A DNA stretch of 64,000 nucleotides, from NCBI GenBank assembly GCA_963556145.1, contig OY744468.1, forward strand, positions 4,092,001 to 4,156,000, read 5' to 3'. Under the pieces are notes generated by a model. That model was not told the DNA's origin. It did not search any database and saw only the letters and a program-made list of their open reading frames with translations. Source of the DNA: Hygrocybe punicea (taxonomy: Eukaryota > Basidiomycota > Agaricomycetes > Agaricales > Hygrophoraceae). The translations under genes and the position numbers were made by a program. Within the stretch, counting starts at the first letter, position 1. Each line of letters begins with the position of its first letter. Below, piece after piece: positions 33,180 through 44,302 of the stretch.

Positions 33180-33645
33180 TAAGGTTGACCAAGGGTTGAC
33201 ATATGTGATAGGGTAAGATTTTCCAAGGGTTTTGAAGGGTTTGTTCTTGAATCATTATCTATTGCACATAGTGGTAGAAACTTGGTGGGAATTTCAAAGA
33301 GTTACATATGCTTTAGTTTCTTTCCAAAATTTAGGTCAGTTTTCTTCAGTGGTTATTGTGCAATTCCATTTTCAAAGAGGAGTGTTTTTCAAAACCTCTC
33401 AGGGGTCCGAGTTTTTCAACCCCTCAGGGTTTTTTAAAAACACTCCTTTTTGAAAATGGAATTGCACAATAACTACTGAAGAAAACTGACCTAAATTTTG
33501 GAGAGAAACTAGAGCATATATAACTCTTTGAAATTCCCACCAAGTTTCTATCACTATGTGCAATAGATAATGATTCAAGAACAAACCCTTCAAAACCCTT
33601 GGAAAATCTTACCCTATCACATATGTCAACCCTTGGTCAACCTTA
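33180..33645. mobile_element. Element I: foldback (near-palindromic) MITE, 8-bp TSD GTCACATG
   Basis: The two arms, about 210 bases each, are inverted copies meeting near 33405-33425. Ends TAAGGTTGACCAAGGGTTGA on both sides, flanked by GTCACATG (33172-33179, 33646-33653). Transcripts would fold into one long hairpin. The 8-bp duplication and YARNG start fit hAT-type mobilisation. No coding capacity. Confidence 0.85.
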
Positions 33646-34104
33646 GTCACATGGTCCGTGCATGGTCCATGCATGGTCTGTGCGCCATTTGAATCCTATA
33701 TAAGACCGCTCAGAATCCCTCAGAAATTTTATTTTGTAGTATTAAATTATTATAATAATAGTAATATTAATAATAGCAACATGAATATGATACAGTGTTA
33801 CAAAATAACATACCCACAGTGGCGGGTATGGGTTAGCAGCGGGTTATGTTTTTATAACCTGTACCCATACCCGTGCTATTCACTAAATGTAAGGAAAGGA
33901 AAAGAAGACAAAGTCCAAACCAACTACAGGAATAATAAATATAGTGAATATTTCTTGAGACGAGGTCAATAGAAGTCCAGACATAAAGCTACAGCATGTC
34001 CAACTACAAAATGTGTTCACCATAAGGTATTGATTTATCTTCCATCTGATTTGTCAACTATGAGAAAGATGTAAATTGCCTGCAATGCTACAGAGTGTGT
34101 CCCC

Positions 34105-35717
34105 TCATAATTTGGATTCACTTTGTGCTTTGGTCTGTGCTTCTGTACCCAGTGCACCATCAAGTGCCAACCTTCTCCAATCCCTTGCATTTAGCCCAAG
34201 CTCCTGAAGCACCTCCTGTGTGTGCTTCCCTGGAAGGAGGGTCAAATTTTCAGGATACTGGCTTGTGGTTATAGATCTTCTCGGAAAGATGTATGGATGT
34301 GGTGTAGGGACAGGAGTGTGTGATGGATCCAGTGCTGCAGCTTCAGGTGGTGTGAGCACCGGAACAGTACATGCATCACTCCCTGACACGTAAAATCAAG
34401 AAACTTGAATGGTTCGCCTGAAGAAAAACACACCATGAAAGATACCCGTCCAATAATTCCTTGAATTCGTCCTAAACCCCTTGCGAAGGAAGGCTCTCAA
34501 CTTCGGCCATTCACTTCTATCATTCTGCATCTCCTTCCTGGGTCTCCACCCATCTCCATCGGCATAAAAATCACTCGGCAATGCACCTAAAAACTTCTCC
34601 AGAAAGACCGCAAAAAACTGTGGTTCAAGGCAGCCTACAGACATCCATCCTTGTCCATCTTTGCATGTGTATACATCATAGAAAGGTGCTCCACCATCAA
34701 GAATGTTGTGACCACGTTCGTGGCTGAAAGTAGGTGACCCGGAACTATGGAGGAGAAGGGAGAAAGAAGCTAGGTACCGGGTACCGGAAACCTGAGTGAC
34801 GAGTAAATCCAACCAAGCATATTCCGAACAACACTGTACAAACCATGTCTGTGTTAACCACCTGCCCACAACCGGTTTGGCCTCGCTCTATGAGGGCAAG
34901 AAGTATCCCAGTAACAAATGCAAGGCCACCACCAGCGAAATCAGCAATAAGGTTCAGAGGGAAAGTTGGTTTCTCGACTGAGCCGGGTAACATCTTTTGT
35001 AGACCATCTTGAGAGGAAGTCCCTTTGTTGAGAATAAATGTTTACTCACAGAAAGGATTCCGCTGAGCGCCAAGAAGTTGATATCATGTCCTGCCAGAAT
35101 ACGGTAGCAATAGATGCAGGCATGGTCACAATGAACATACTTACCTGCCATATCCTTATGTGGGCCTTACATGCAAGTAACAGAAAACACGCGGGGGGGC
35201 TAGTCAGCGCCAAATGATGGGCCAAGAAGCTGTGAAGCACCTGTCCTCGGGAAACTACACACATGAATCAAATCTCCTCCAAATAAAGTTACATCCCAAC
35301 AACCACTCACCCCACAATTCGGGCATATATCAGCTTTTCATTCAAACCCTTTGTGATTCCATTGCCTGAGCCAGCCAAGAAAAGTGTGGGCCCCAGACCA
35401 AGCCTCTCCATTACCCCAGGTCGGAACGGATCAATGACCACATCGGCAGCAGAAATCAACTTCTTCAAAACATCCAAGCCACTTGCAATTTTCGGATTAA
35501 TTGCCAGGGAGCGTTTGCCTCGACACAGAATATCGGGCTGGGGAGAGGCTGGTCGGTCGATGCGAGTTACAGATGCGCCGTTGTCAGCGAGTATGAGGCC
35601 TGCGAATGGACCAGGTGCTAGGCCTGCAAACTGGATTCAGGCTTCAGCGCTTCAGCTGGTGCATGAGTTGGAATAGATTGTGCCTGCCTCGATCACTTTG
35701 ATCCCTGTGAGAGCCAT
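34105..35717 (-). CDS. Alpha-methylacyl-CoA racemase-like CoA transferase family III enzyme, PTS1 SKL
   Basis: Start ATG 35717. Exon 1 is only 10 codons (MALTGIKVIE) and its donor reads GAG|GCAGGC, an apparent GC-AG intron; exon 2 opens FAGLAPGPFAGLILADNGAS, the family N-terminus. Later exons give MAGHDINFLALSGILS (His and Asp region of the active site), LNLIADFAGGGL and VGCLEPQFFAVF, all typical of AMACR-type racemases, which invert the 2-methyl centre of branched acyl-CoAs for beta-oxidation. The protein ends in Ser-Lys-Leu before TGA 34107-34105, a canonical peroxisomal PTS1. At least seven exons, all consistent with GT-AG joins other than the first. Reading frame appears intact. Divergent neighbour of the Asa1-like gene, 39 bp apart. 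Confidence 0.9.
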
Positions 35718-35756
35718 ATGAGTGGCATTCGTTTGTTATGGTTTGTCAGCTTGCAG

Positions 35757-37411
35757 ATGGATTCGCCCTCTGCGCCCCCTTCTCCTTCCCCGAAAAACAT
35801 AATCCGGTCTCACTTGGCGCCAATCAGCACGCTCTTTCTTTCCGACGACAATGAGCGGATTTACTCTGGAGATTCATCTGGTCTCGTCGTGGTCACCTCT
35901 ACGCGTTCCCTGCGCCCTCTTGCTTCGTGGAACGCCCATACTGATGGGTTACTTGGGGTACAGGAATGGGGTACAAGTGCCATCACGTTTGTCCACTTCA
36001 TTGTTGTCTCTGTTGCACTCTGATCACTTCATGTCACGTACAGACATGGCAGAGACAACAAATTACATGTGTGGTCTTGCATCAAAAACTTGTCCTCTCC
36101 TTCATCCATCAGACTTGGTGATTCAGTATCTGTACCTGGCCTCCCAGTCCCAACAATCTGCTACTCGATGGACGTCAACGCATTGAATTTCTGTAGATTT
36201 TCGTTCCTTCCGTTATGCATGCCGCGAACAAATGAGGTTGAGGATTCTGCAGCTCAAGAAGCTCTAATTGCGATACCTAATCTCATCGAATCATCGTGGG
36301 TACGCAATACCAAGATTCAGTCTGCCCCCTATTCCGTTGCCTGCATGATGTAATTTTCAATAAGGCAGATATCTGGTCATTACCCACATGCCAAAGATTG
36401 CATGCCGCCATCGGAAAACCATCGTCTCTCTCAACACCGTCTTTGTTCTCTTCTGAGAACGAGCGGAGAAGCAAGACCGGCAAGTCTCGATTCGATTTAT
36501 TCTTGACAATGACGTCTAATTCAACTTTTAGGTATCATCATGTGTTTACATTTATTCCTCGCTCTGCCCCATTCGACGTTCTCCCCTACTACTTCAAACT
36601 GCCTCGTAGGCGAATTGCGCCTTTTGTGCGCCTATGAAAACGGAGGTGTATCAATGTGGAGATACACAAAGTCAGCTACACAGGTATCTGTCGAAGGCGT
36701 GGGGTGGGAAGTCGTTTGGACCCACAAGCTTCATACGGAGACTGGTATGTGCAAATGGTGCGGCCTATCATAATACGAGTACTCATGCGTGGATAGTTTT
36801 GGCGATGGCTGTGTCAAAGAACAATGCACTGGCTTTAACAGTCTCAGCTGATCATCTAATCGGCCGGTATGACCTTGTGGTAGGATGTGTTCTCTCGTGC
36901 TTTTAGTTTCATTGATTATGATGCTTACTCTGGGAATTTGACTTTCCATGCTTGTGTGTTTCAGAGCACCCGTCAGCCAGATTCATCACCCCAAGCTCTC
37001 GGCGTAGCTTACAGAACTAAACACCCTGGAAATGCAGCCATTGCATTGCGAGATGATGGGAAGGTGTGTGCAGTTGGGGGATGGGATGGCAAGTAAGCGG
37101 TTCATCTCATCAATCACGTTTTCACTATTCACCACCCAGAACCATGCAGGATTCGTTTGTATTCGACTCGCAACATGAAACCGCTCGGCACACTCCGTTA
37201 CCATAAGAGCGGCTGCCAGGCTTTAGCGTTTGCGCACTCTCACCACAATCGGCGCGACGAAGGAGACGGACGCACGGATGTGGTTGACGAAAGTGACGAA
37301 GAGGACGAGATGAGCGATGCAGAGAAGCAGGAAAGAGGTCGATGGCTCGTGGCGGGCGCGAAAGACAATAGAGTATCCTTATGGACGTTGATGAAGTTCG
37401 GGAAAGAATAA
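35757..37411 (+). CDS. ASA1: Asa1-like WD40 protein (ASTRA-associated protein 1)
   Basis: Begins MDSPSAPPSPSPKNIIRSHL at ATG 35757. WD-type blades are visible: ISTLFLSDDNERIYSGDSSG near the N-terminus, a blade around LRLLCAYENGGVSMW (about 36600-36660), LALTVSADHLIGRYDL (about 36830) and the C-terminal pair IALRDDGKVCAVGGWDGK / RLYSTRNMKPLGTLRYHK, which is the part I recognise as Asa1. An acidic insert (ESDEEDEMSD) lies in the last blade. Stop 37409-37411; at least six short introns. In yeasts Asa1 is a subunit of the ASTRA/TTT assembly that helps Tel2 mature PIKK kinases. Assignment to Asa1 rather than another WD protein is by overall pattern. Confidence 0.75.
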
Positions 37412-37776
37412 ACAAGTAGTCAAGAACATTCGTCGAAGTCTCACCCTTCGAAATGGAAACATTTGAAATATGTAAGTGAATTTTATGATCATTCGGGGGA
37501 AAGATTCGCAGGCGGGCTTTTCCGATTCGATCGTACGTGGAGAAACTGCCCTTGGAAGGTGCTCGAAGGTGCGCCCACGAAATAAGGTGTCACCAACATT
37601 AACATATTCCTCCCATCCACAGGATTCGACAACTATGGACAACTTTTAAAGAACACGAGAGTGTTGTTGTTACAATTGGCGCTATAGACAAACCTCCGAT
37701 ATCCTGATCCCAAACTAAACACATTCTTTTACAATTCCACCCGTGCTTTAATGTAAAACCACCCTAAAACCACCTA
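37412..37776. other. Convergent intergenic region
   Basis: Between the Asa1-like gene and the DUF6535 gene, which point at each other. Presumably holds both 3' ends; nothing else seen. Confidence 0.5.
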
Positions 37777-39960
37777 TCATGTTCGCTGGTATTCTTGAAT
37801 CTCAATGGGATTGAGTTCACGCTTGTTCAGTCTGTCTTCGAGCGTCAACAATGATTTCGTTGCCACATTGCTATCCGAATGTTTTTCTCGATAGTCGGAG
37901 ACAAGTATTCTAGCTTCTTGCAGTAAGGTATCTTCTTCAAGCGAGTGGACCACAGCAAAGAGAAAGCGGTCAATAAGAGAGACAGGGAGCTTCGTTGAGC
38001 TGGCTACAGCAGTGAAGTCCGAGCTGAAGCTGCCCTTCCGCCGCTCCTCCGAAAAGTGGAGGTGCTCATGTTGCTCATAAACAGGGTCATCGCGTTGTTG
38101 TCCATTGCAGATAGCTCGATGCAAGCATTTCATTAGCAGTCGTTGAGTGTGATTGCTAGGAAAGCCGCGAGAAAATCGGGGAATGATGACGTCAAGAGTT
38201 TTGGTGGCCAAGGGAAGTCCTGACAGAATCGACAGATTTTTCAAATCTGAAAGGGAATCGATGAAGGCAACAAGAACACCAAAATATCCATCTTGTTTCA
38301 GTAATTCCAATTCCTGCTTGAGCTTCTGTCCCAACGTTGGGTCGTGTTTCAGCTCTTGCACAGGATCAGAACTCCCCTGCTTCAGCTCCCATTCCTGCTT
38401 CCTCTGTTGTAACAACGATAACTGCAATTGCGGTGGTAGAAATTTGTAGATGTCCAGCAACTCCAGCACCTTTAGCGTCTCGAACAATTCAACCTCCCGT
38501 GCAATACTCCAGTGTTCCAAGATTTTGCATGAGATAACGGCCATGGTGCAGGTTACATAAATGGCAATGGCTGGAGCATGGTCATGTTTCAATGCTGCTA
38601 TGGCTGCCACAGTCGCTTGACTGATCGACCAGGACGATATTTGTTGTGCCACTGTTCCAGGTCCAGTTGATAAATGATGTGGAGGCAATAACGAACTTTG
38701 GGTCAAAGACCATATCGCATTCAGGCACGCCTGGGCACGCCTGTGTCTCCCAGTCTCCGTAAGGACCCCACCACTCTGACAAGTCACAAGAAGATTGGTG
38801 ATTCGGGTGCAGAGTGTGATATCCTTACTTTGCAACCTCTCCCAGAGGGTGATCCCAGGATTGTCATCTTGAGAAAGAAGGAAATCTGGAATCCCTGCAA
38901 TGACAAGCTCGAAATCGCTGTCCCCCGTAAAGGACTCCAATAAACCACGTAAAGCCTTCTCATCTCGTGCCCGGCGGGCGGGTGATGGCTTTGTGGCAAC
39001 GTGCACTCGATAGCGGGATAGACCCTGCTTGATCGGTTCATAAGATCCTTTCTCGTTGCGAAATCGGAGCAGGTGCAGTGTCCGCAAGATACGCCAGCAT
39101 ACCACGGACAATGGCGTTCTATAGGGGCAGTTTTGATAGAGTATCGGCAGTAGAGTGAAAATGAGATAGAGACCAATGAGAACGCCGATAATGCCAAGGA
39201 TTAAGTAAGCGATGGTGCGGTCTACAGAGATTAAGAACTCGAATAGGCCGACCATGAAAAGGAAAACCGAAATATGTAGCATGACGGGGATTGCATTCAC
39301 CAAAGCCGTTACTCCAAATGTTTCGACACCTTCCGTCAAGTAAGCTCGGATCCTGGCACGCTTATGGGAAATCGAATGTCGCTCGACAGATTGTTCGTAG
39401 TTGCGCGCCCATTGTTGTACTAAAGTCGCCCCAAGAGCGCATAAAAGACTGCACGCCAGACTGAGGAACCAATACGCATTGACACGTAATGCCGAAGAAT
39501 GAGGTTTGAATTTGGGGGGAGCAGAAGTGACGGGTACCACGAGAGACGGATTAGCGAGTTGCTGGGAAATTTGTGTCAATAGGACTACAGTGACGTCGGC
39601 GGGATCTTGCTGCAAGTTCTTGTAGCTCACGGTGAGAAAAGAGGTTAAAGTAGCGGAAAAGAGACCGGCCTGGCGTAATTTTGAATAGAGTAAGTGTATT
39701 ATAACTTTCAACAAACAGCCCAACATGTGTTCCTCACGAATATCAAAATGCCGTCCATATCACCTTTCCAACGTTCAGCTAAAGCTTTATCCTTCTGGGC
39801 AGTTTCCGAGACATAGACCGACCATATCTTGTCCTGGGGATCACGACCGTTGTCTAGAATGAGACATGAACAATTAATAATTGGATTTTACCGATACCCT
39901 ACCTTCGTCCTCTGGAACATGCTTGGAGTTGTCGTGCTTCAGGTCCTCGAACTTAGGCAT
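37777..39960 (-). CDS. DUF6535 membrane protein
   Basis: Three exons: MPKFEDLKHDNSKHVPEDE (ATG 39960), then IWSVYVSETAQKDKALAERW with DMDGILIF, then AGLFSATLTSFLTVSYKNL and the long last exon to the stop at 37777. The segment from VSETAQ to the paired helices is the DUF6535 signature, found only in Basidiomycota as far as I know. Hydrophobic helices: AGLFSATLTSFLT, YWFLSLACSLLCALGATLV, VIPVML/ISVFLFMVGLFEFL and ILGIIGVLIGLYLIFTLLP, so about four membrane passes in the first third. The remaining 450 residues are soluble, possibly alpha-helical repeats, with an internal Glu/Lys/Gln run near 38300-38400. Function unknown. Confidence 0.85.
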
Positions 39961-40196
39961 CGCAATGATGATCTTCAGGGAAATATTGGAGAGCGAAGTA
40001 TTGAGGTATATGGTGTATACTTAGTAACACGCCTCGCCGGTGCGGGGGAATACACTTCGAAATTATTGCGCTGTTCTACACAGCGAGTCGTGCAAGAGTG
40101 AGGAAGGAATGATGCAGTTGCCAACTTGAAGCTTGAACTTGAAGCCTGCACAGTCTGCACCGGCTGTAGTGCTGAAACAATAATGTCCACCTGCTA
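39961..40196. promoter_or_regulatory. Shared divergent promoter region
   Basis: 236 bases separate the start codons of the DUF6535 gene (minus) and the SelO gene (plus), so both promoters must lie here. No specific element identified. Confidence 0.5.
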
Positions 40197-42836
40197 ATGA
40201 AAACTCGGACGCTCACGACAATGGCGACAACGGCTTCCAAGTTGCCCATTTCATCGCTTCCTCTGCCGCCCTCGACACATCTCCTGACAGAAAACCTCAC
40301 TCCGGACGAGAACACGCCATCTATCTCGGCATTCCGTCAACTTCTTACTACGAAACCAAGCGTTCAACGCCGTGCCCGACTTCTTGCCCCCCAGAGCCAC
40401 TTCTCCTATGTGTCTCCGTTCCCCCTTCCGTTTCCTTACCAAATTCCGGCTCCAGATCCACCAGAGGTGGTCGACCACAAGGCGGACTGGGTGGAGAAAT
40501 GGTTGAGTGCTCGCGAAGCAGTGCACACTCCTTCTGTCACCAATGGTCATACGAATTTGAGGGCATATTACCCAAAGAACCGAGATCAACCCCGAGAGCT
40601 CATCGGGCTGGCCGAGACTGGGCTGAAGGACTGCCTTCCACGACTCGATGTTGGAGATGCTTTGGCAACTATTGGCACACCCTCCCTGACGCACTACTTG
40701 GACGATGACCTGGAACCATCGTCGAATTCAGAGGCTGCGATCTCTGCACGTCAGGAACTCATCGACGTCCTTAGCGGACACGCTCTCCTTATGTCCTCCG
40801 AATCTCATTCAACTCAAGACAAGATCCCTCAACTGAATTTCGCTCCGTGGTCCCTTCGTTATAGCGGTCATCAATTCGGCTCATGGGCGGGACAATTGGG
40901 TGACGGTCGTGCAGTATCGGTCTGTGAGCACACCTTCATGTATAGTCATCCTTTGAGATGTATCTGACATCGTCATAGTGGTCACACCACACCCATCCCA
41001 TCCAGAATTGACCTACGAGATACAACTGAAAGGTGTTGGCCGCACTCCCTTCTCCCGCTTTGCCGACGGGCTCGCTGTCGTCCGCTCCTCCATCCGTGAA
41101 TATCTCTGCGCTGAAGGTAAGGCCCCAATCCTCCCAGCATCTTATCCCCCAGCTCATTCAACTAGCCATGCACGCGCTGTCGATCCCTACCACGCGCTCT
41201 CTTACACTCATTGCTCTCCCCAAACTCTCCGTTGTGCGCGAGCGCGTCGAATCTGCATGCGTTCTTGCGCGCGTTGCCCCATCTTTCCTCCGCATCGGCT
41301 CCTTCGAGGCTCTCAACCCACCTGGAAACGAATACTTCTTCGGCGGCGGCGGACAACAGGAGGCGCATTGGGATGCACTACGGATCCTCGGCGAGTGGGT
41401 GCGGGACCGCGTATTGGGGCTGGAAGGGGGAAAAGAGGACGCATGGGGCCGCAAGTTGGTGTTGGAAGTTGCGAGGAGGAACGCCCTCATGGTAGCCGGC
41501 TGGCAGGCATACGGATTCATGCATGGGGTGATGAATACTGACAAGTCCGTAGCTTTTCTCTTATGTTTGTGGTATGATTCCACTGATGGCCGTTTTTCAG
41601 TATCTCTCTCCTGGGATTGACCATTGATTATGGTTGGCTCTATTTCCACCTCTTTTTTTGGCGTGCTCGAATTAATTCAACCTTCATAGGCCCGTATGCC
41701 TTCATGGATGTGTTTAACCCGTTACATATCTGCAACCACACTGATGAGACAGGGAGATACACTTATGCGGTAACCTTCTACGGTCTTTGCTTGGTGTCAT
41801 GCTGGCTCACCCTCTACATCTAGCGTCAACCCAGTATGATGTGAGCGGCGACTTCCCTCTATTTGATTTACACTACTCAACTTGTCATCAGTGTATATGC
41901 CGTCCGTGCACTACTTGGTGCACTAGCCCCACTCATTGGTGCGGAGGCGCAGCTCAAGAACAAAGCCGTCTCCCAGGGCTGGGCGGACGGAGCCTCCCCA
42001 GACAAGATTGCTAAATGGAGGCAACAAGGCCAGGAACTCGTGAAAGCCGAGATGGAGAGGACGATTCAAGAAGTCACTGCTGCCGAGTATGGTAAATTGA
42101 TGCGAAAGGTTGGGACCATATTCTCTGACCACCATCCATCTACGTCAGAATCAACTTGATCTGAAACTTTCCCATCAGCGTCTCGCCCTCCGCCGACAAG
42201 ACCAAACAGATGAGAGCCAAATCTTCAGACCGCTCCTTGACATCATGCAAGAGCATAGACTTGATTTCCACTCGACCTTCCGAAAAATCTGCTTCTTCCG
42301 AACCTCCCTCCTCCGGCCAACTCCGAGCTCGGATGCTACGTCTCTTCTCGAGAAGTTCATCGGCGATTTGCTTAGTTTATCTCCTGAAACTCAGAGTATG
42401 GATTACATAAAGGCGACCCGAGACTGGATAGCGTGGTTTGAAGCGTACGCCCGGCGCATCGACAGCGAACGGCACGAATGGAGCGGAGATGTGGATGCCG
42501 AGCGTGAGAAGGCCGCCAAGGGTGCGAATCCCCGGTTTGTGTTGAGGCAGTGGCTGCTAGAGGAGGTCATTGTCAAGGTGGAGAGAGATCCTGCCAGCGG
42601 TAAGAGGCTCTTGGCCAAGGTCTTGCAGGTCAGCCTCACTCTTCTACTTTCATTGCTCCCTCGAATTGCTTAATTTTTGTTGTATATCTAAGATGGCTTG
42701 CAACCCATTCGAACCCTGGGGTGCCGAAGAATGTGAATCTGATGATGGGTTGGGTGCAGAGTTTAAAGAGGAACGGAGGTACTGTGGGATGGGAAATAAA
42801 GAAATGTTAGGATTTCAGTGCAGCTGCTCGAGTTGA
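40197..42836 (+). CDS. FMP40: SelO/Fmp40-family pseudokinase AMPylator
   Basis: Two in-frame starts (40197 and 40221); the second gives [12 protein letters not shown]. Family blocks: [36 protein letters not shown] (Lys of the ATP site), [34 protein letters not shown] joined across an intron to [11 protein letters not shown] and [10 protein letters not shown] (metal-binding Asp region), and the C-terminal [10 protein letters not shown]. SelO proteins bind ATP upside-down and transfer AMP to Ser/Thr/Tyr of target proteins; in yeast Fmp40 is mitochondrial and linked to redox stress. The protein ends CSCSS, so Cys occupies the antepenultimate place that holds selenocysteine in animal SELENOO. At least seven introns; frame appears intact. 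Confidence 0.92.
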
Positions 42837-42956
42837 AAACATGAACCCTAGTAGTAGACTTTGGAACTGTAACCTCATTTCCGACATTGGACCTATTATA
42901 GTGTAAATATAATATTGCGGTTACACCTAGTATATATATTCAGCTACAACATTGTG

Positions 42957-44302
42957 TCACAGCCTTGCCTTGGCTACGGCATTATCCAGCGTGGCTGCTG
43001 CGGAAGCTAACACTGTGGTACCGCGTTCTTTTACTTTGGCCACTGCAACGAGGGGACGACGTATTACTCGAGGCGGGACTCATTAGCGGGATGAAAAATG
43101 ACCCACTGAAGATGACCTTATTGTCCTCCTTCCACATTTCGGTGACGAGGGTTTCACCGGGGTAAACAACCCCCACAAAACTGGGCAAATCTCGATCTTT
43201 CAATAAAATTTGGCAGAGAAAATACCGACCGAACTTTAATGTCTTTGTATGTTCCGAAGGTTTTCAATACATGCTTTGCCGCAAATCCCATGCTGAAGAT
43301 ATATATATTATATTCAAGCTCACGACGACGAGAATTACGACTCACGTGCAGAGTCCCTGTAGTATCGGACTATCGAACCCGCCGATGGCCGCGAATTCTG
43401 GAAGAATCTATTGAAGAGTGAGATAAATAGCAACATTCGGGTTGCGAGCAGGACTTGCATGGAGAGGATTCCTATCCCCACTCAATCTTGTCATTGGCAT
43501 CAGATTAAAGTCAGGCTGAGAACAACAAAACAGCTCACCGATATAACGCGGCTTGTGAAGGGCTTGTCTTCTCTTCTGTAACAACGTCGGGCGCTCTTCG
43601 TGGAGGTTCATTCACAGCTGATGCTGCACCACGGTCTGTGAATGCAGAACCACAAGATCTATGTCAAGACTAGAAGGAACGGCAGAGCATCGAAAATACC
43701 GCTTCCGATGCGCTTTCCGCCAAAGCCACCAGATCCACGGATGAAAAAAGTGGACTGGTTTTCGAATATGACCTTGCCAGACTGTTTATCTCGTGTTTCA
43801 ACTATTGTTGTGACAGCCGCAGCCTTGCCCTTGTCGAGGACTTCCATAAGCCTGAAAGATAATTACCAAGCAGCTTGATCTCAAATAATTACCAAGACGG
43901 ACCTGAGTTCAATCACCAAGTTTCCACTGGTTGGAATGTCACCTTTGATGGCTAGGTACTGCTCCCCGTGAAGAAGTTTTGCCTAAACCACATTATTGAT
44001 GAGGTCAGGGGATAAGGCAGGACACGCACGGGGTTGAAGTCAGGCAACCAATCTAGTGACAAACCCATGCTCGCCTGAAACTGGGGAATCACCCCAAATG
44101 TGGGCAGCGCAGCAAATTCTTCATGGCCCTCGAAGGTCCATTGGAGTTCGTTCTCTGTTGCACCAAGCCCAAGATTGTACAGAATGATGTCTCGCTCGGT
44201 ATAGCTGTATTCCAGGGGGCCGATTTTGTTCCTTTTTGCATCAGCGACGAGCTGAGAGTCGCCTGGATCAACAAATAAGTCGGTTGTTTTGAAATTAGCC
44301 AT
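42957..44302 (-). CDS. MaoC-type enoyl-CoA hydratase 2 (C-terminal half of Fox2 as a separate gene), PTS1 ARL
   Basis: Starts MANFKTTDLFVDPGDSQLVA, which looks like the linker before the hydratase domain of fungal Fox2. N-terminal hotdog: YSYTERDIILYNLGLGA and EFAALPTFGVIPQFQAS. Then EVLDKGKAAAVTTIVETRD and IRGSGGFGGKR. The catalytic motif of hydratase 2 is present across an intron at about 43480: LSGDRNPLH, with Asp and His kept. C-terminal part: AAKHVLKTFGTYKDIKVR, VVYPGETLVTEMWKE, and after the last intron VKERGTTVLASAAATLDN. It ends Ala-Arg-Leu before TGA, which fits the PTS1 pattern [SAC][KRH][LM]. Hydrates trans-2-enoyl-CoA to (3R)-hydroxyacyl-CoA in peroxisomal beta-oxidation. The dehydrogenase half lies 1.36 kb upstream on the same strand. 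Confidence 0.88.

Larger units (their letters stand above)
31161..33885. mobile_element. Element G: non-autonomous hAT-like element, 8-bp TSD AATGTAAG
   Basis: Left end TAGTGAATAGCACAGGTA, right end (reverse complement) TAGTGAATAGCACGGGTA; perfect 8-bp duplications AATGTAAG at 31153-31160 and 33886-33893. An 8-bp duplication and a TAGNG start are hallmarks of hAT elements. No transposase frame is visible. It holds a purine-rich block (31340-31460), a pyrimidine-rich block of TCCTTG/TCATCG units (31480-31760), and the nested elements H and I. Same family as J. Confidence 0.85.

Noticed and set aside
33232..33593. Two near-identical short proteins on opposite strands (MKGLFLNHYLLHIV start)
   Set aside because: They are the two arms of the palindromic element I read in opposite directions, not a gene pair.
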